From Sphingomonas melonis (GTDB taxonomy: Bacteria > Pseudomonadota > Alphaproteobacteria > Sphingomonadales > Sphingomonadaceae), in contig NZ_JACCBY010000005.1 of NCBI RefSeq assembly GCF_013409985.1, positions 62,001 to 126,000 of the forward strand: a DNA stretch of 64,000 bases. The letters are read 5' to 3'. Below, piece by piece: positions 34,690 through 42,442 of the stretch; within the stretch, counting starts at the first letter, position 1, and each line of letters starts with the position of its first letter. The notes beneath the pieces are model-generated. The model saw only the letters and a list, made by a program, of their open reading frames with translations, ran no database searches and was not told the DNA's origin. The position numbers were made by a program, and so were the translations under genes.

Positions 34690-35253
34690 TCACCGACCCT
34701 TCCGAGAGCCTCCGGCCGTCGTGTTATCGGCGAGAGCGTCGATGTTATCAGCTTCGGCCTCCATTCTGTCAGCAAGGGCGTCGCCGTTGTTCTCCACCAC
34801 GGCCGGTACTGAGCTGTTCGGTCCGGAGGTCTGAGAAAGGACGAAGAAGCCGGCGACCATGATCGCAAGCAACACCGCCGAGCAAATATAAAACAGCCTC
34901 GTGTTCTCCTGCTGCTTCGGATCGACCGCACGACCCGCGCCGTACGGTGCAGTTGCTACTGGCGCGGCTTGTTGGTCCGAGAAGTGGCTGACGTGGTCGC
35001 TGGAACGGTCACCAGCTAAGCTTTCGATGAGCGCGCCCGCGCTGAGCAGGATGACACCTGCCAGAAAAAGCGCGAGCCCACCTTCGAAGACGAGATGCTG
35101 GTTCTGTAACAGCCCGAGGTTCAGGGTGTCGGAGGCTGGGATGTAACTTCCGAATCTATAATCCCCGTCCGAGTGCACAGACGTTTTCATGAGTAAGGAA
35201 GCGCCCGCGACCAACACGCCCCCGATCGTCGCTGCAGTACCTACCGTTTTCAT
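34690..35253 (-). CDS. Membrane protein of unknown function (187 aa)
   Basis: A 187-residue protein with three hydrophobic segments (about 6-22, 54-76 and 119-139). The C-terminal 45 residues are acidic and rich in Asp, Asn and Ala (NIDALADNTT). No family is recognised. It lies upstream of the GHKL-nuclease gene on the same strand, separated by repeat copy E, and may be a membrane sensor or effector for it, or an unrelated cassette. Confidence 0.6.
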   Translation of the reverse strand: MKTVGTAATIGGVLVAGASLLMKTSVHSDGDYRFGSYIPASDTLNLGLLQNQHLVFEGGLALFLAGVILLSAGALIESLAGDRSSDHVSHFSDQQAAPVATAPYGAGRAVDPKQQENTRLFYICSAVLLAIMVAGFFVLSQTSGPNSSVPAVVENNGDALADRMEAEADNIDALADNTTAGGSRKGR

Positions 35254-35398
35254 ACTTCCCCCGCCCCTCCATATACGCCGTGCGAATCGCCGCGCCGCGC
35301 TGACGTAGCATTAGTATGGCAAGCTGCCCTTCTTTTGCGTCAACTGCACTGGCCGACAAACTGCATCACGCCGGCACCAGAGGGACGGCTCGTTCGCA

Positions 35399-35875
35399 TC
35401 AGCATCCCCAATCGAATGCGTCGCCGCCCTCTTCGCTCCAATCCCGAACTAGGTCATTCCGATCGGGCGGCAGGGAAAGCGCACCAGCACCAAAGCGAAC
35501 TCGGATTATAGCTGCCGTCCGACCGGACTCTTGGAAGACCGCTGAGTATGCCTCGCCGTCGTCGAGCCAACCGCCGATAAGGCCGCACCGCTCCGCAGTC
35601 AGATAACCGAGCTGAATGCCTCTGTTGCTGAAGACTGCGACCGCACGCTTGTCGTACTTGTTAGTAGGCTCGCGGATCAGTCTGACGGGCTCCGCACGGC
35701 AGCAGAGCGCCATCTCGAACCTCCGATGACTCTTGTCGGGGTTCGGGTAATCCAGACCTACCACCGCGAGGCTCAGCTCGCGAGGCGACGTCAATCGGCG
35801 AATCGGAGTGTAGAACATAAGGAGAACGAATAGATGAGGGCCTGCTAGATCGACAACCCCTCGACTCCGTCCCAA
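35399..35875 (-). CDS. HIRAN-domain protein
   Basis: A stand-alone HIRAN domain, 158 residues if the TTG at 35875 is used. SLAVVGLDYPNPDKSHRRFE, PVRLIREPTNKYDKRAVAVF and QLGYLTAERC are the family hallmarks. HIRAN binds the 3' end of single-stranded DNA in HLTF and occurs alone in phages. The start is uncertain: TTG at 35875 directly follows the repressor stop, and an internal ATG lies at 35818 with no good ribosome site. It is co-transcribed with the repressor. Confidence 0.75.
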   Translation of the reverse strand: MGRSRGVVDLAGPHLFVLLMFYTPIRRLTSPRELSLAVVGLDYPNPDKSHRRFEMALCCRAEPVRLIREPTNKYDKRAVAVFSNRGIQLGYLTAERCGLIGGWLDDGEAYSAVFQESGRTAAIIRVRFGAGALSLPPDRNDLVRDWSEEGGDAFDWGC

Positions 35876-36532
35876 TCATGTACGCCGACCGATGAAGATG
35901 ACCCTTGCGACGATGTTCACCTCTTCGACCCGCTCTTCGTCAGGGGGCACAGAGGGATTATCCGAAAGGATAATCACGCGATCGCCTTTCACGCGCAGCC
36001 TCTTGATCGCGCCCAGATCCCCTACCGTGTAGGCCCATAGCGCATCCTGCTCGACGACCTGCCGCTGCGATCGATCGAGCAGCACTAGATCACCATCGTG
36101 GATGGTCGGCGTCATGGAGTCGCCTTTGCCGCTCGCCCATGTCAACATCGCGGGCGGGGATGTGGTTATCGCTTCGATCCAAACCCGGGGGAAGTGGAGC
36201 AGCTGCACGTCAACGTGGCCGTCGACGTACGTCGCACCCATTCCGTACGCAAAGTCGATCTGCTGCAGCTCCACCATGTCGGGTATTGCGAGAGCGCCCC
36301 GAGCTGCAGGCTGGGGTGCGTCGTCACCCGGATCATCAATTTCGCCTTCTAGGTAGGCCGGCGTCGTTCCCAACTCACGCGCGATGCGAAGCAGATAGCG
36401 CGAGTTGCTCGTACTACCGTTGATGATTTTGCTGATCGTTCCCTGCTGGACTCCGACCCGGCGGGCTAGGTCAGATTGCCCAATGCCTCTGGCCTTCATG
36501 ACCTCGGCCAGCCGCTGTGGAACAATGCTCAT
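35876..36532 (-). CDS. CI-like repressor (XRE HTH + S24 peptidase)
   Basis: The lysogeny repressor, 218 residues. The N-terminal helix-turn-helix (about 17-37) reads IGQSDLARRVGVQQGTISK. The C-terminal S24/LexA-type domain has GKGDSMTPTIHDGD (catalytic Ser139) and GAIKRLR (Lys177). No Ala-Gly or Cys-Gly cleavage bond is obvious in the linker, so self-cleavage is uncertain. ATG at 36532 is next to the operator region; the longer frame would run through it. It is transcribed divergently from the Cro-like gene and would repress both directions. Confidence 0.88.
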   Translation of the reverse strand: MSIVPQRLAEVMKARGIGQSDLARRVGVQQGTISKIINGSTSNSRYLLRIARELGTTPAYLEGEIDDPGDDAPQPAARGALAIPDMVELQQIDFAYGMGATYVDGHVDVQLLHFPRVWIEAITTSPPAMLTWASGKGDSMTPTIHDGDLVLLDRSQRQVVEQDALWAYTVGDLGAIKRLRVKGDRVIILSDNPSVPPDEERVEEVNIVARVIFIGRRT

Positions 36533-36616
36533 ACCGGATGAAATATTCCAAAAGTTATAGCGACGAGCCATTCTTTTGGGATTGACCATGCATTCTTTCG
36601 GGAATATTCCGAGCGA
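36533..36616. promoter_or_regulatory. CI/Cro operator region with ATTC/GAAT palindromes
   Basis: The 84-bp divergent control region. The perfect palindrome GGAATATTCC lies at 36601-36610, next to the Cro-like start; its near copy GAAATATTCC lies at 36540-36549, next to the repressor start. ATTC-N6-GAAT (36592-36605) and ATTC-N6-GATT (36570-36583) overlap this pattern, so two or three operators are likely. Promoter hexamers are not clear. Confidence 0.65.
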
Positions 36617-36880
36617 ATGGCAAGCGTCTCCGCACCGAATCGCCCGTTGAAGGCCGTCATCGACAAGCTCGGCTCTCAAGCCGCGCTAGCCGAGCTGGTC
36701 GGCGTGAGGCAGCCTGCGGTCTCCAAGTGGCTCGCAAAGGGCGCCCCTCTACCGGCCGAGTTCGTGCTGAAGGTTGAAGCAGAGACGGGCATTAGCCGGC
36801 ACGACATTCGCCCGGACGTTTATCCGGTCGACATACCACCCGCCCCGACTGCGCAGAGCAGCGTCGAGACCTCGCGATGA
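36617..36880 (+). CDS. Cro/YdaS-like HTH protein
   Basis: An 87-residue protein with one helix-turn-helix: LGSQAALAELVGVRQPAVSK, then WLAKGAPLPAEFVLKVEAETG, which is the YdaS/Cro pattern. It starts six bases after the proximal GGAATATTCC operator and is divergent from the repressor, so it is the likely early lytic switch. The ATG of the next small gene overlaps its stop. Confidence 0.85.
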   Translation: MASVSAPNRPLKAVIDKLGSQAALAELVGVRQPAVSKWLAKGAPLPAEFVLKVEAETGISRHDIRPDVYPVDIPPAPTAQSSVETSR

Positions 36881-37044
36881 CCATTTCAACCCTTTCCCCC
36901 ATCGGCCGCTGGCAGACCGGCCGATCCACGCAGCACGTCCGTGCCGCGGGGCGTCACGCGCGTCTGCCATCCTCCCGTTGTGCAACTATCGGCGCCGTCT
37001 GTCTCCCACGGTCGGCGCCGGCTTTTGCGGGTGTAACGGCATGA
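36877..37044 (+). CDS. Small overlapping ORF (55 aa)
   Basis: A 55-codon frame (MTISTLSPIGRWQTGRS at the start) whose ATG overlaps the Cro stop and whose TGA overlaps the next ATG, both as ATGA. Its composition (Arg, Ala, Ser) is not telling and no family is seen. The double coupling is the main evidence; a translated spacer is possible. Confidence 0.45.
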   Translation: MTISTLSPIGRWQTGRSTQHVRAAGRHARLPSSRCATIGAVCLPRSAPAFAGVTA

Positions 37045-37514
37045 CCAAGGTCCGCGCTCCCCTCACGCTCGATCGCGCGCTGGCGCGGATCGCCGGGCAA
37101 CTGCCGGGCGGCTGGTTGGAGATGGGCAAGATCGTTGAGCGCTCGGAGCGCCAGGTGCGCTCCTGGGGTGATCCTGATTCGCCGGACGTGATCCACATGC
37201 CCGCCGCGATCAAGCTGGACATCGCGTTCCAAGCGGCCGGCGGTCAGGGCGCGCCCATCCACGACGTCTATGCGCTACTGCTGCAGACGGGGCGCAGCGA
37301 GGCTTTCGCCGAGCAGATCGATCTCGCGTTTCAGGCGTCGATCGCCATCCGCGAGCAAGCGGAAGCTGCTTGCGCGCAGATCCGCTGCACCATGCCCGGC
37401 GCCGAGCCGCGCGATCTCAAGGCCGCTGTGCGCGAGACTCAAGAGGCCATCGAAGCTGCCACGGCGACGCTGGCCATTCTCCGGCGCGCGATGATCGCTT
37501 CGCAGGGGCCGTGA
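37041..37514 (+). CDS. Early phage protein (157 aa)
   Basis: A 157-residue protein with LDRALARIAGQLPGGWLEMG, then KIVERSERQVRSWGDPDSPD, a weak helix-turn-helix-like pattern, and IKLDIAFQAAGG. The C-terminal half is helical, Ala/Glu-rich. From memory, similar proteins follow Cro in alphaproteobacterial phages. A DNA-binding early regulator is plausible. Confidence 0.65.
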   Translation: MTKVRAPLTLDRALARIAGQLPGGWLEMGKIVERSERQVRSWGDPDSPDVIHMPAAIKLDIAFQAAGGQGAPIHDVYALLLQTGRSEAFAEQIDLAFQASIAIREQAEAACAQIRCTMPGAEPRDLKAAVRETQEAIEAATATLAILRRAMIASQGP

Positions 37515-37606
37515 GGCTCTCGCCCGCCCACTTCACCGATTCGCTTACCCGCCCCGGCAGCACCGCTTCCGGAAACGCCACCGGCTTGCCCGGAAGGACC
37601 ACAACG

Positions 37607-38035
37607 ATGCTTCACGTACCGTTCAATGCTCGCCCTGCGGCGCCGATCGTACCGATCGCGCTCCCGCCCCTGATGCCGGGCGAATACCTCCGCCTGCGCC
37701 GCGAGGCGGCGAAGCTGACCATCACCGACGTCGCCGCGCGGATCGCGCCCGACAATACCCTGCGCTGCGAGGCCGCGGCGTTCCTCCGGCTGATCGAAAC
37801 GCCCGGCGCGCGCGTAAGTCGCAACGACACGTTGCTGCGCCTGCAGGCCGCCTTCCCCTTCGATCCCTCAGTCTATGCGCAGCTCTGCGACGAGCCCGCC
37901 GATCGTCACCCGCAGGTCTGCCGCGGCTGTGGCTGCAGCCATTGGGATCCGTGCGACACCGATGGCCACGGCGCATGCGCCTGGTCGACGGCATCCTCCT
38001 GCACGCGGTGCACGCCCGAAGGCGGTGACCTGTGA
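37607..38035 (+). CDS. HTH plus Cys-rich zinc-binding early protein
   Basis: A 142-residue protein. Residues about 25-80 form an XRE-like segment (PGEYLRLRREAAKLTITDVA). The C-terminus is Cys-rich (CRGCGCSHWDPC, then CAWSTASSCTRC), as in a frequent phage family that binds zinc. ATG at 37607 has GGAAGGA upstream; a GTG at 37511 overlapping the previous stop is the alternative. Confidence 0.65.
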   Translation: MLHVPFNARPAAPIVPIALPPLMPGEYLRLRREAAKLTITDVAARIAPDNTLRCEAAAFLRLIETPGARVSRNDTLLRLQAAFPFDPSVYAQLCDEPADRHPQVCRGCGCSHWDPCDTDGHGACAWSTASSCTRCTPEGGDL

Positions 38036-38241
38036 GCAGCCTGTTCATGACCGCGCCGGCGCTTCACTCGATGGAGTGCAGCTGCTCGGCTTGCGAGCCT
38101 ATCGCGCCGGCCAATCCGAACCATCTCGGCGCCCGAGCGAAGGCGAAGCTCGCGATCGCCGCGGCGATCGTCGGCACCGCAATTTCGCTGCTGATCGATC
38201 CGGCTGGCACGGTCGAGGCCCTGCGGTCGGTGCTGCTATGA
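38032..38241 (+). CDS. Small membrane protein (69 aa)
   Basis: A 69-residue protein from a GTG overlapping the previous stop. It has CSCSAC near residue 16-21 and one hydrophobic helix (about 40-58). No family is recognised. It is coupled on both sides by 4-bp overlaps. Confidence 0.55.
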   Translation: MSSLFMTAPALHSMECSCSACEPIAPANPNHLGARAKAKLAIAAAIVGTAISLLIDPAGTVEALRSVLL

Positions 38242-38408
38242 CGGTCGCGCCATTCGTCATCGCGCTGGTGGTCGGGCTGATCATCATCCTCGCGATCGCC
38301 ACCGTCTGCTTCGGCTTGGCGTGGAGAAAGGCCGAGTTCGACGCCTGTGACCTGCGTCGCCAGCGCGCCAACCGTGTCATCGGCATCCCGAATCGGGAGG
38401 CACGCTGA
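38238..38408 (+). CDS. Small single-pass membrane protein (56 aa)
   Basis: A 56-residue protein with an N-terminal hydrophobic helix ([20 protein letters not shown]) and a basic tail. It is coupled to both neighbours (ATGA upstream; one-base overlap with the GapR-like gene). Unknown role. Confidence 0.55.
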   Translation: MTVAPFVIALVVGLIIILAIATVCFGLAWRKAEFDACDLRRQRANRVIGIPNREAR

Positions 38409-38674
38409 TGGTCGCTGAACGCGAAGAGGGCATGGGTGGCGGCCAGGTTGCGGCGGAAGAGCTGCGGCTCCTGATCGAGCGTGCCGAACGCCTCGAGGAG
38501 GAGAAGAAGGGTATCTCCGACGACATCAAGGACGTCTATGCCGAGGCGAAAGGCCGCGGATACGACGCAGCCGCGATCCGCAAGATCCTGGCGATCCGCA
38601 AGAAGAAGAAAGAGGAATACCAGGAGGAAGAGGCGATCCTCGAGGTCTACATGCAAGCGCTGGGGATGCTCTAG
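38408..38674 (+). CDS. GapR-like nucleoid-associated protein (DUF2312)
   Basis: An 88-residue homologue of GapR, the alphaproteobacterial protein that clamps overtwisted AT-rich DNA and supports replication. [37 protein letters not shown] and [20 protein letters not shown] match the family almost along its length, including the basic strip that contacts DNA. As a phage-borne copy it may help phage replication or act against the host protein by mixed tetramers. It is read with the small early genes. Confidence 0.85.
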   Translation: MVAEREEGMGGGQVAAEELRLLIERAERLEEEKKGISDDIKDVYAEAKGRGYDAAAIRKILAIRKKKKEEYQEEEAILEVYMQALGML

Positions 38675-38824
38675 ATGTTGCTCCTGCTTGCTGTGCCCGC
38701 GATCTTCTTCGCCCTCGCAGCCCTCCTATTCGTCGCCGCGGTCGTCCTCCTGAGCTGGACGCGGCAGCACCGCGTTTTGCGCCAGATCCGCAGGGACCGC
38801 GTCGGTTTTTCGAAGGTAAGGTGA
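38675..38824 (+). CDS. Small membrane protein (49 aa)
   Basis: A 49-residue protein: an N-terminal hydrophobic helix (about 2-27) and a strongly basic tail (RQHRVLRQIRRDR). It starts directly after the GapR-like stop. Unknown role; the shape is that of a small inner-membrane peptide. Confidence 0.5.
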   Translation: MLLLLAVPAIFFALAALLFVAAVVLLSWTRQHRVLRQIRRDRVGFSKVR

Positions 38825-38825
38825 G

Positions 38826-39002
38826 ATGAAGCAGATCATCGCTGCATCACTTCTTGGCGGCACGGCGATCTTCTCCGCCGCCGTTTCCATCACACCCCTA
38901 TGGGAAACGCCGCCTCATGACGCGGGAACCGAAGAGTGGGTGTCGCGGGCGGCTGCGGGCTGCGGCCTCCTGGCGGCCTTTGCAGCAGGCCTCTTGCTGT
39001 GA
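38826..39002 (+). CDS. Small protein with two hydrophobic ends (58 aa)
   Basis: A 58-residue protein starting one base after the preceding stop. It has an N-terminal signal-like or membrane segment (IIAASLLGGTAIFSAAV) and a second hydrophobic stretch at the C-terminus (AGCGLLAAFAAGLLL). Its stop overlaps the next GTG. Unknown role. Confidence 0.5.
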   Translation: MKQIIAASLLGGTAIFSAAVSITPLWETPPHDAGTEEWVSRAAAGCGLLAAFAAGLLL

Positions 39003-39196
39003 AAGCCTCGGCACTAGGCATGGCGTACGGCGACCGAGCTGTCTTCCTCGGCGAGGGGCAGCGGCGCGGCAAGCACTGCGACGTCCTCGCCGTGCGGGGC
39101 GATCTCTCCGCGGTCGCCTTCGACGACATCGGCGGGATCTGGTGCATGACAGCCCATCTGCATGTCATCCCGCGACGCCCTCGTCCGGACTTCTGA
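38999..39196 (+). CDS. Small phage protein (65 aa)
   Basis: A 65-residue soluble protein from a GTG that overlaps the previous stop by four bases. It contains YGDRAVFLGEGQRRGKH and DDIGGIWCMTAHLHVIPRR. An internal ATG at 39020 is an alternative start. No family is recognised. Confidence 0.5.
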   Translation: MKASALGMAYGDRAVFLGEGQRRGKHCDVLAVRGDLSAVAFDDIGGIWCMTAHLHVIPRRPRPDF

Positions 39197-39197
39197 G

Positions 39198-39395
39198 ATG
39201 GCTTCGCGCACACCACCCGCCCGCGCGCTGCGCCTCGATCGCTCGATGATCGAGGCCGCGATCCGGTCCAATTGCTTCCTCGGCCAATACGGCGACGTGC
39301 CGGCCGTCGACGGCGTCACTGTCGCGGCCGACGCCATCTGGAACATGCATTGCGCCGACCTGGCGCTCGAACAAGATAATGGAGCAGCAGCATGA
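39198..39395 (+). CDS. Small phage protein (65 aa)
   Basis: A 65-residue protein (LRLDRSMIEAAIRSNCFLGQ, then ADAIWNMHCADLALEQD) of mostly helical pattern. It begins one base after the previous stop and overlaps the next ATG. No family is recognised. Confidence 0.5.
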   Translation: MASRTPPARALRLDRSMIEAAIRSNCFLGQYGDVPAVDGVTVAADAIWNMHCADLALEQDNGAAA

Positions 39396-39745
39396 TCAAC
39401 GTGCTCGATCCCGCCAAGCTGGCGCAGCTCGCCGCCCTCAGCCGCCAGCTCGCGGCCGCCGGCGCACCGCCAGCGATGGAACGGCCGATCGTCATCGATG
39501 AGAATGGCTACGCCTATGGCGTCGTACCCGGCGACGCTGAAGCCGGATCCTTCGTGCACGCCGGCGTCCGCGTTGGCTGGGCTCCCCTCCCCCTGCAGGG
39601 CGGCGTCATGGTGTCGATCTGGGGCGGATTGGAATTTGAAAAGGAGTTCGAGAAGGAAGGCGTCGTTGCCTACTTCACGCGCGACGGCCTGCGCCGTCTC
39701 GCCGCGGATCTGCAGGCGATCGCAGACGCGAGCGTCGACGCATGA
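39392..39745 (+). CDS. Early phage protein (117 aa)
   Basis: A 117-residue protein: helical N-terminus (LAQLAALSRQLAAAGAP), central strands (WAPLPLQGGVMVSIWGG), helical C-terminus. No motif is recognised. Coupled to both neighbours by ATGA overlaps. Confidence 0.55.
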   Translation: MINVLDPAKLAQLAALSRQLAAAGAPPAMERPIVIDENGYAYGVVPGDAEAGSFVHAGVRVGWAPLPLQGGVMVSIWGGLEFEKEFEKEGVVAYFTRDGLRRLAADLQAIADASVDA

Positions 39746-40080
39746 ATGCCCCCTCGATCGTCAAGCTTGATCAGAAGCTCAGCCGAGCCGCTGAGATCGG
39801 TAAAGGCGTCCGCCTCGAGCCCGGCGACCTGGACCTCCTCGGCCGCCTCGGCCTCTTCACCATGACGGGTGAAGCAAAAGCACAGTACATCAGGGAACAG
39901 TCTACATGTCGCGACGCACGGCGCCGGTCTATCGGCGCGGAAAATACTGGCTCGGATGGGACGAGCGGACGGACGGGACCCGTCGCAGTCCCTTCCTCAC
40001 GATCTTCTGGTACGATCCCGACGCGCGACGCGAGCGCAGCGCGAGCACGGGTACGGCCGACGAGGGAGACGCGATCGTAG
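39742..40080 (+). CDS. Protein overlapping the integrase start (112 aa)
   Basis: A 112-codon frame that begins on an ATGA overlap and continues 175 bp into the integrase gene in another frame. The first 50 residues (KLSRAAEIGKGVRLEPGDLD, LFTMTGEAKAQYIREQS) look like a real phage protein; the part inside the integrase is Arg/Ser/Thr-rich and may simply be translated by default. By position it could be an excisionase-type or integrase-control protein, but no such motif is seen. Confidence 0.5.
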   Translation: MNAPSIVKLDQKLSRAAEIGKGVRLEPGDLDLLGRLGLFTMTGEAKAQYIREQSTCRDARRRSIGAENTGSDGTSGRTGPVAVPSSRSSGTIPTRDASAARARVRPTRETRS

Positions 40081-41249
40081 CGCTCGATCGCCGCTACCTG
40101 TCGGACGCCGAGGAGGCGCCAGCATTCTGCGGGGCGTGCGGGCAGCCGCTTGCCCAGGCGCAGGCGTATCTGCTCACCGACGCGATCGCCGACTATAAGC
40201 TCGAATGGGGAAGCACGCGCGCGTCTGCCGACACGATCGAATCGCGGCTTAACCACGTCATCGACTTCCTCGATGCCGAAGAGGCGCGCGGCGCGGACAG
40301 CAGGTTTGGGATCGCGACGAGCTGCGCGGCCGCTTGCACGACCGTGTTCGTCAACGCGCTGCGCGCCTGGTCGCGGCTGCAGCCGGTGGTGTGGAAAAAT
40401 GGTAGGGGGGAGGTGACGGTCAGCCGCCCGCGCTCACCTTCGGCCACGGAGGCCTCGATCGCGCAGGTGATTGCAGTGCTGAACCATGCGGCGAACGCTG
40501 AGCCGCCGCGATCGGACAAGCGCCCGATCTACCGGCCGCTGCCGGCCGCACAGGTCCAGCGCAAGCGCCGGACCCGGGTTGGTGTGGAAGAGCTGGCACA
40601 GATGGTCGCCTACGCGGCCGAGCCGGGGAAGCAGCGCGGATCTTTACACGCCTTCCTCGTTGGATCGCTGTGCACGATCGCGCGGCCAGGCGCCGTGGTC
40701 GACATCAACGTTGCCCCCGATCGGGAGCAATGGTGGCCAGGCGCGCCGTCGATCGACCTCAATCCGCAAGGCCGGACGCAGAACAAGAAGCACCGCGCGA
40801 TGGTCCCGGTTCTTCCCCTTCTCGGCGAATGGCTGCAGGCCGAGCTCGACGATTACCTGGCGCTCGAGCCGAAGGCTCGCGTCGGACGTGGCTGGCTCGT
40901 AAACTATCACGGCCGGCCTGTTCAGGACGTCGATCGCGCCTGGGACACGATGCTGACCAAGCTCGAAATGCCAACCGGCCGCGAGTGGCGCAGCTACGTG
41001 CTTCGGCACAGCATCGCGACGCTCGTTCGCAACCGCGGTGCCGAGCGCTGGGACCTTGAAGGGTTCATGGGCCATCGTGCCGGCAGCCAGACCGAGGTTT
41101 ACGCAATCGGCGAGTTTCCGAGCGTGCAACGCGCGCTGCAGTCCATCCTTACCGATATCGAGAAGCTGGCTCCGGGCTCCCTGCACCGGAAACGCACCGG
41201 AGCCAGCTCTCCCACCGCGCTGCGGAAGGAGGCGAAAATGTCAGGATAA
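39906..41249 (+). CDS. Tyrosine integrase
   Basis: A 447-residue site-specific recombinase that inserts and excises the prophage. Catalytic residues in order: Arg260 (TIARPGAVVD), Lys295/296 (QNKKHR), Arg367 with Tyr in place of the first His (SYVLRHSIATL), His390 (GFMGHRAG) and the nucleophile Tyr399 (TEVYAIG). An N-terminal SAM-like/core-binding region precedes it (about 85-215), with a CGACGQ element near residue 75. The stop lies 15 bp from the 3' end of tRNA-Thr, so this tRNA is its attachment site. Confidence 0.92.
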   Translation: MSRRTAPVYRRGKYWLGWDERTDGTRRSPFLTIFWYDPDARRERSASTGTADEGDAIVALDRRYLSDAEEAPAFCGACGQPLAQAQAYLLTDAIADYKLEWGSTRASADTIESRLNHVIDFLDAEEARGADSRFGIATSCAAACTTVFVNALRAWSRLQPVVWKNGRGEVTVSRPRSPSATEASIAQVIAVLNHAANAEPPRSDKRPIYRPLPAAQVQRKRRTRVGVEELAQMVAYAAEPGKQRGSLHAFLVGSLCTIARPGAVVDINVAPDREQWWPGAPSIDLNPQGRTQNKKHRAMVPVLPLLGEWLQAELDDYLALEPKARVGRGWLVNYHGRPVQDVDRAWDTMLTKLEMPTGREWRSYVLRHSIATLVRNRGAERWDLEGFMGHRAGSQTEVYAIGEFPSVQRALQSILTDIEKLAPGSLHRKRTGASSPTALRKEAKMSG

Positions 41250-41264
41250 CCGCCAAAAAGTCGA

Positions 41265-41340
41265 TGGTGCCGCTTACAGGACTCGAACCTGTGACCCCCG
41301 CATTACGAATGCGATGCTCTACCAGCTGAGCTAAAGCGGC
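41265..41340 (-). tRNA. tRNA-Thr(CGU), prophage 1 attachment site
   Basis: A complete cloverleaf: acceptor GCCGCTT/AAGCGGC, D-arm GCTC..GAGC, anticodon loop TTCGTAA with CGT at 41305-41307, T-arm ACAGG-TTCGAGT-CCTGT and an encoded CCA. It reads ACG codons. The integrase ends 15 bp beyond the CCA, so the phage has inserted at the 3' end and kept the tRNA whole. The matching left copy is not in the window. Confidence 0.95.
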
Positions 41341-41516
41341 ACGGGGTGATACGGCTGTAACGCCGTTCGGGGGTGCGCCTAACAGGTCGGATTGCGGCTG
41401 ACAAGCTCCCAACGACACCGCATCTTCGCTTTCCCGGCTTTACGCCCCGTTTACCACGGATCGTGCACAAGCGGTGCGAACCAGGGTCCGGCGGCCCGGT
41501 GGATGAAGGGTTTGGC

Positions 41517-42413
41517 ATGGGTATCGCGCGCGACTTCGATGACGAGCGGGTGGACATCGACGAGGCGATCGACGCGGCCGGCGCGCCCGAAGTCGACGAG
41601 GGCGGCGTCGAGGATGCCATGTTCGACCTCGGCGGCGACGAGCGACGGATGCACGTGCGCGCCTACAATCACTGGGTTTCGCTGCTGAAGGGCCGCCCCT
41701 ATCCCGGCATCGCCGATCTCGATCCGGCGAGCATCGCCGACTTCGGGCCGCATAGCGTGCTGCTTGATTTCCGCGGCGGCATAGAGGACCCGACGATCGC
41801 GTTCCTGGGCGAACGGCTGCGCGAGGAATGCGGGCTGGAAACCGATATCGTCCGCGTCGCGGACGTGCCGGGGCGCTCGCTGCTGTCGCGGCTGACCGAC
41901 CATTATCTGCAGATCATCGCGAATCGCGCGCCGATCGGCTTCGAGGCGGAGTTCGTCGGCACGCGCGGCCGCACGACCCTGTACCGCGGCATCCTGATGC
42001 CGTTCACCTCCGATGGCGAGACGATCGACTTCATCTATGGCGTGATCAACTGGAAGGAGATGGTCGACGACGCGACGCAGGCGACGCTCGACGCCGAGCT
42101 GGATGCCGCCGTCCGCGCCGCGCCGCGCGTACCGATCGCGTCGCCGGTCTGGGCCGACGGCCCCAGCGGCGGACTCGAGATGGTGCACTTGCCGTCCGGC
42201 CCGCTTCACGACGATCGCGCCGCGCTGGTCCGCGACCGCGCGATGGCGGCCTGGCGCACCCTGCCCGCACTCGCGACGGTGGCGATCGACAACGCCGGTG
42301 ACGAATTCGTCGTCTTGCTCGCGCGCGCGCGCGCCGACGGCTCGCTCGACGTCATCAAGCGTGCCGCGGGCGATGCGGCGATCGACGGCATCGCGCGCCT
42401 GCCCGACGCCTGA
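41517..42413 (+). CDS. PAS domain protein (PAS_5 type)
   Basis: A 298-residue protein. Residues about 50-200 match the PAS_5 family of alphaproteobacteria: HVRAYNHWVSLLKGRPYPGI, DLDPASIADFGPHSVLLDFR and GETIDFIYGVINWKEM. No kinase or effector domain is attached, so it would sense a signal and act through partner contacts. The C-terminal 90 residues are not recognised. ATG at 41517 follows a GAAGGG element. First gene of the host chromosome after the tRNA. Confidence 0.75.
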   Translation: MGIARDFDDERVDIDEAIDAAGAPEVDEGGVEDAMFDLGGDERRMHVRAYNHWVSLLKGRPYPGIADLDPASIADFGPHSVLLDFRGGIEDPTIAFLGERLREECGLETDIVRVADVPGRSLLSRLTDHYLQIIANRAPIGFEAEFVGTRGRTTLYRGILMPFTSDGETIDFIYGVINWKEMVDDATQATLDAELDAAVRAAPRVPIASPVWADGPSGGLEMVHLPSGPLHDDRAALVRDRAMAAWRTLPALATVAIDNAGDEFVVLLARARADGSLDVIKRAAGDAAIDGIARLPDA

Positions 42414-42442
42414 CGCTCGCCGCCGGACCCCGCCGCGGCGGA

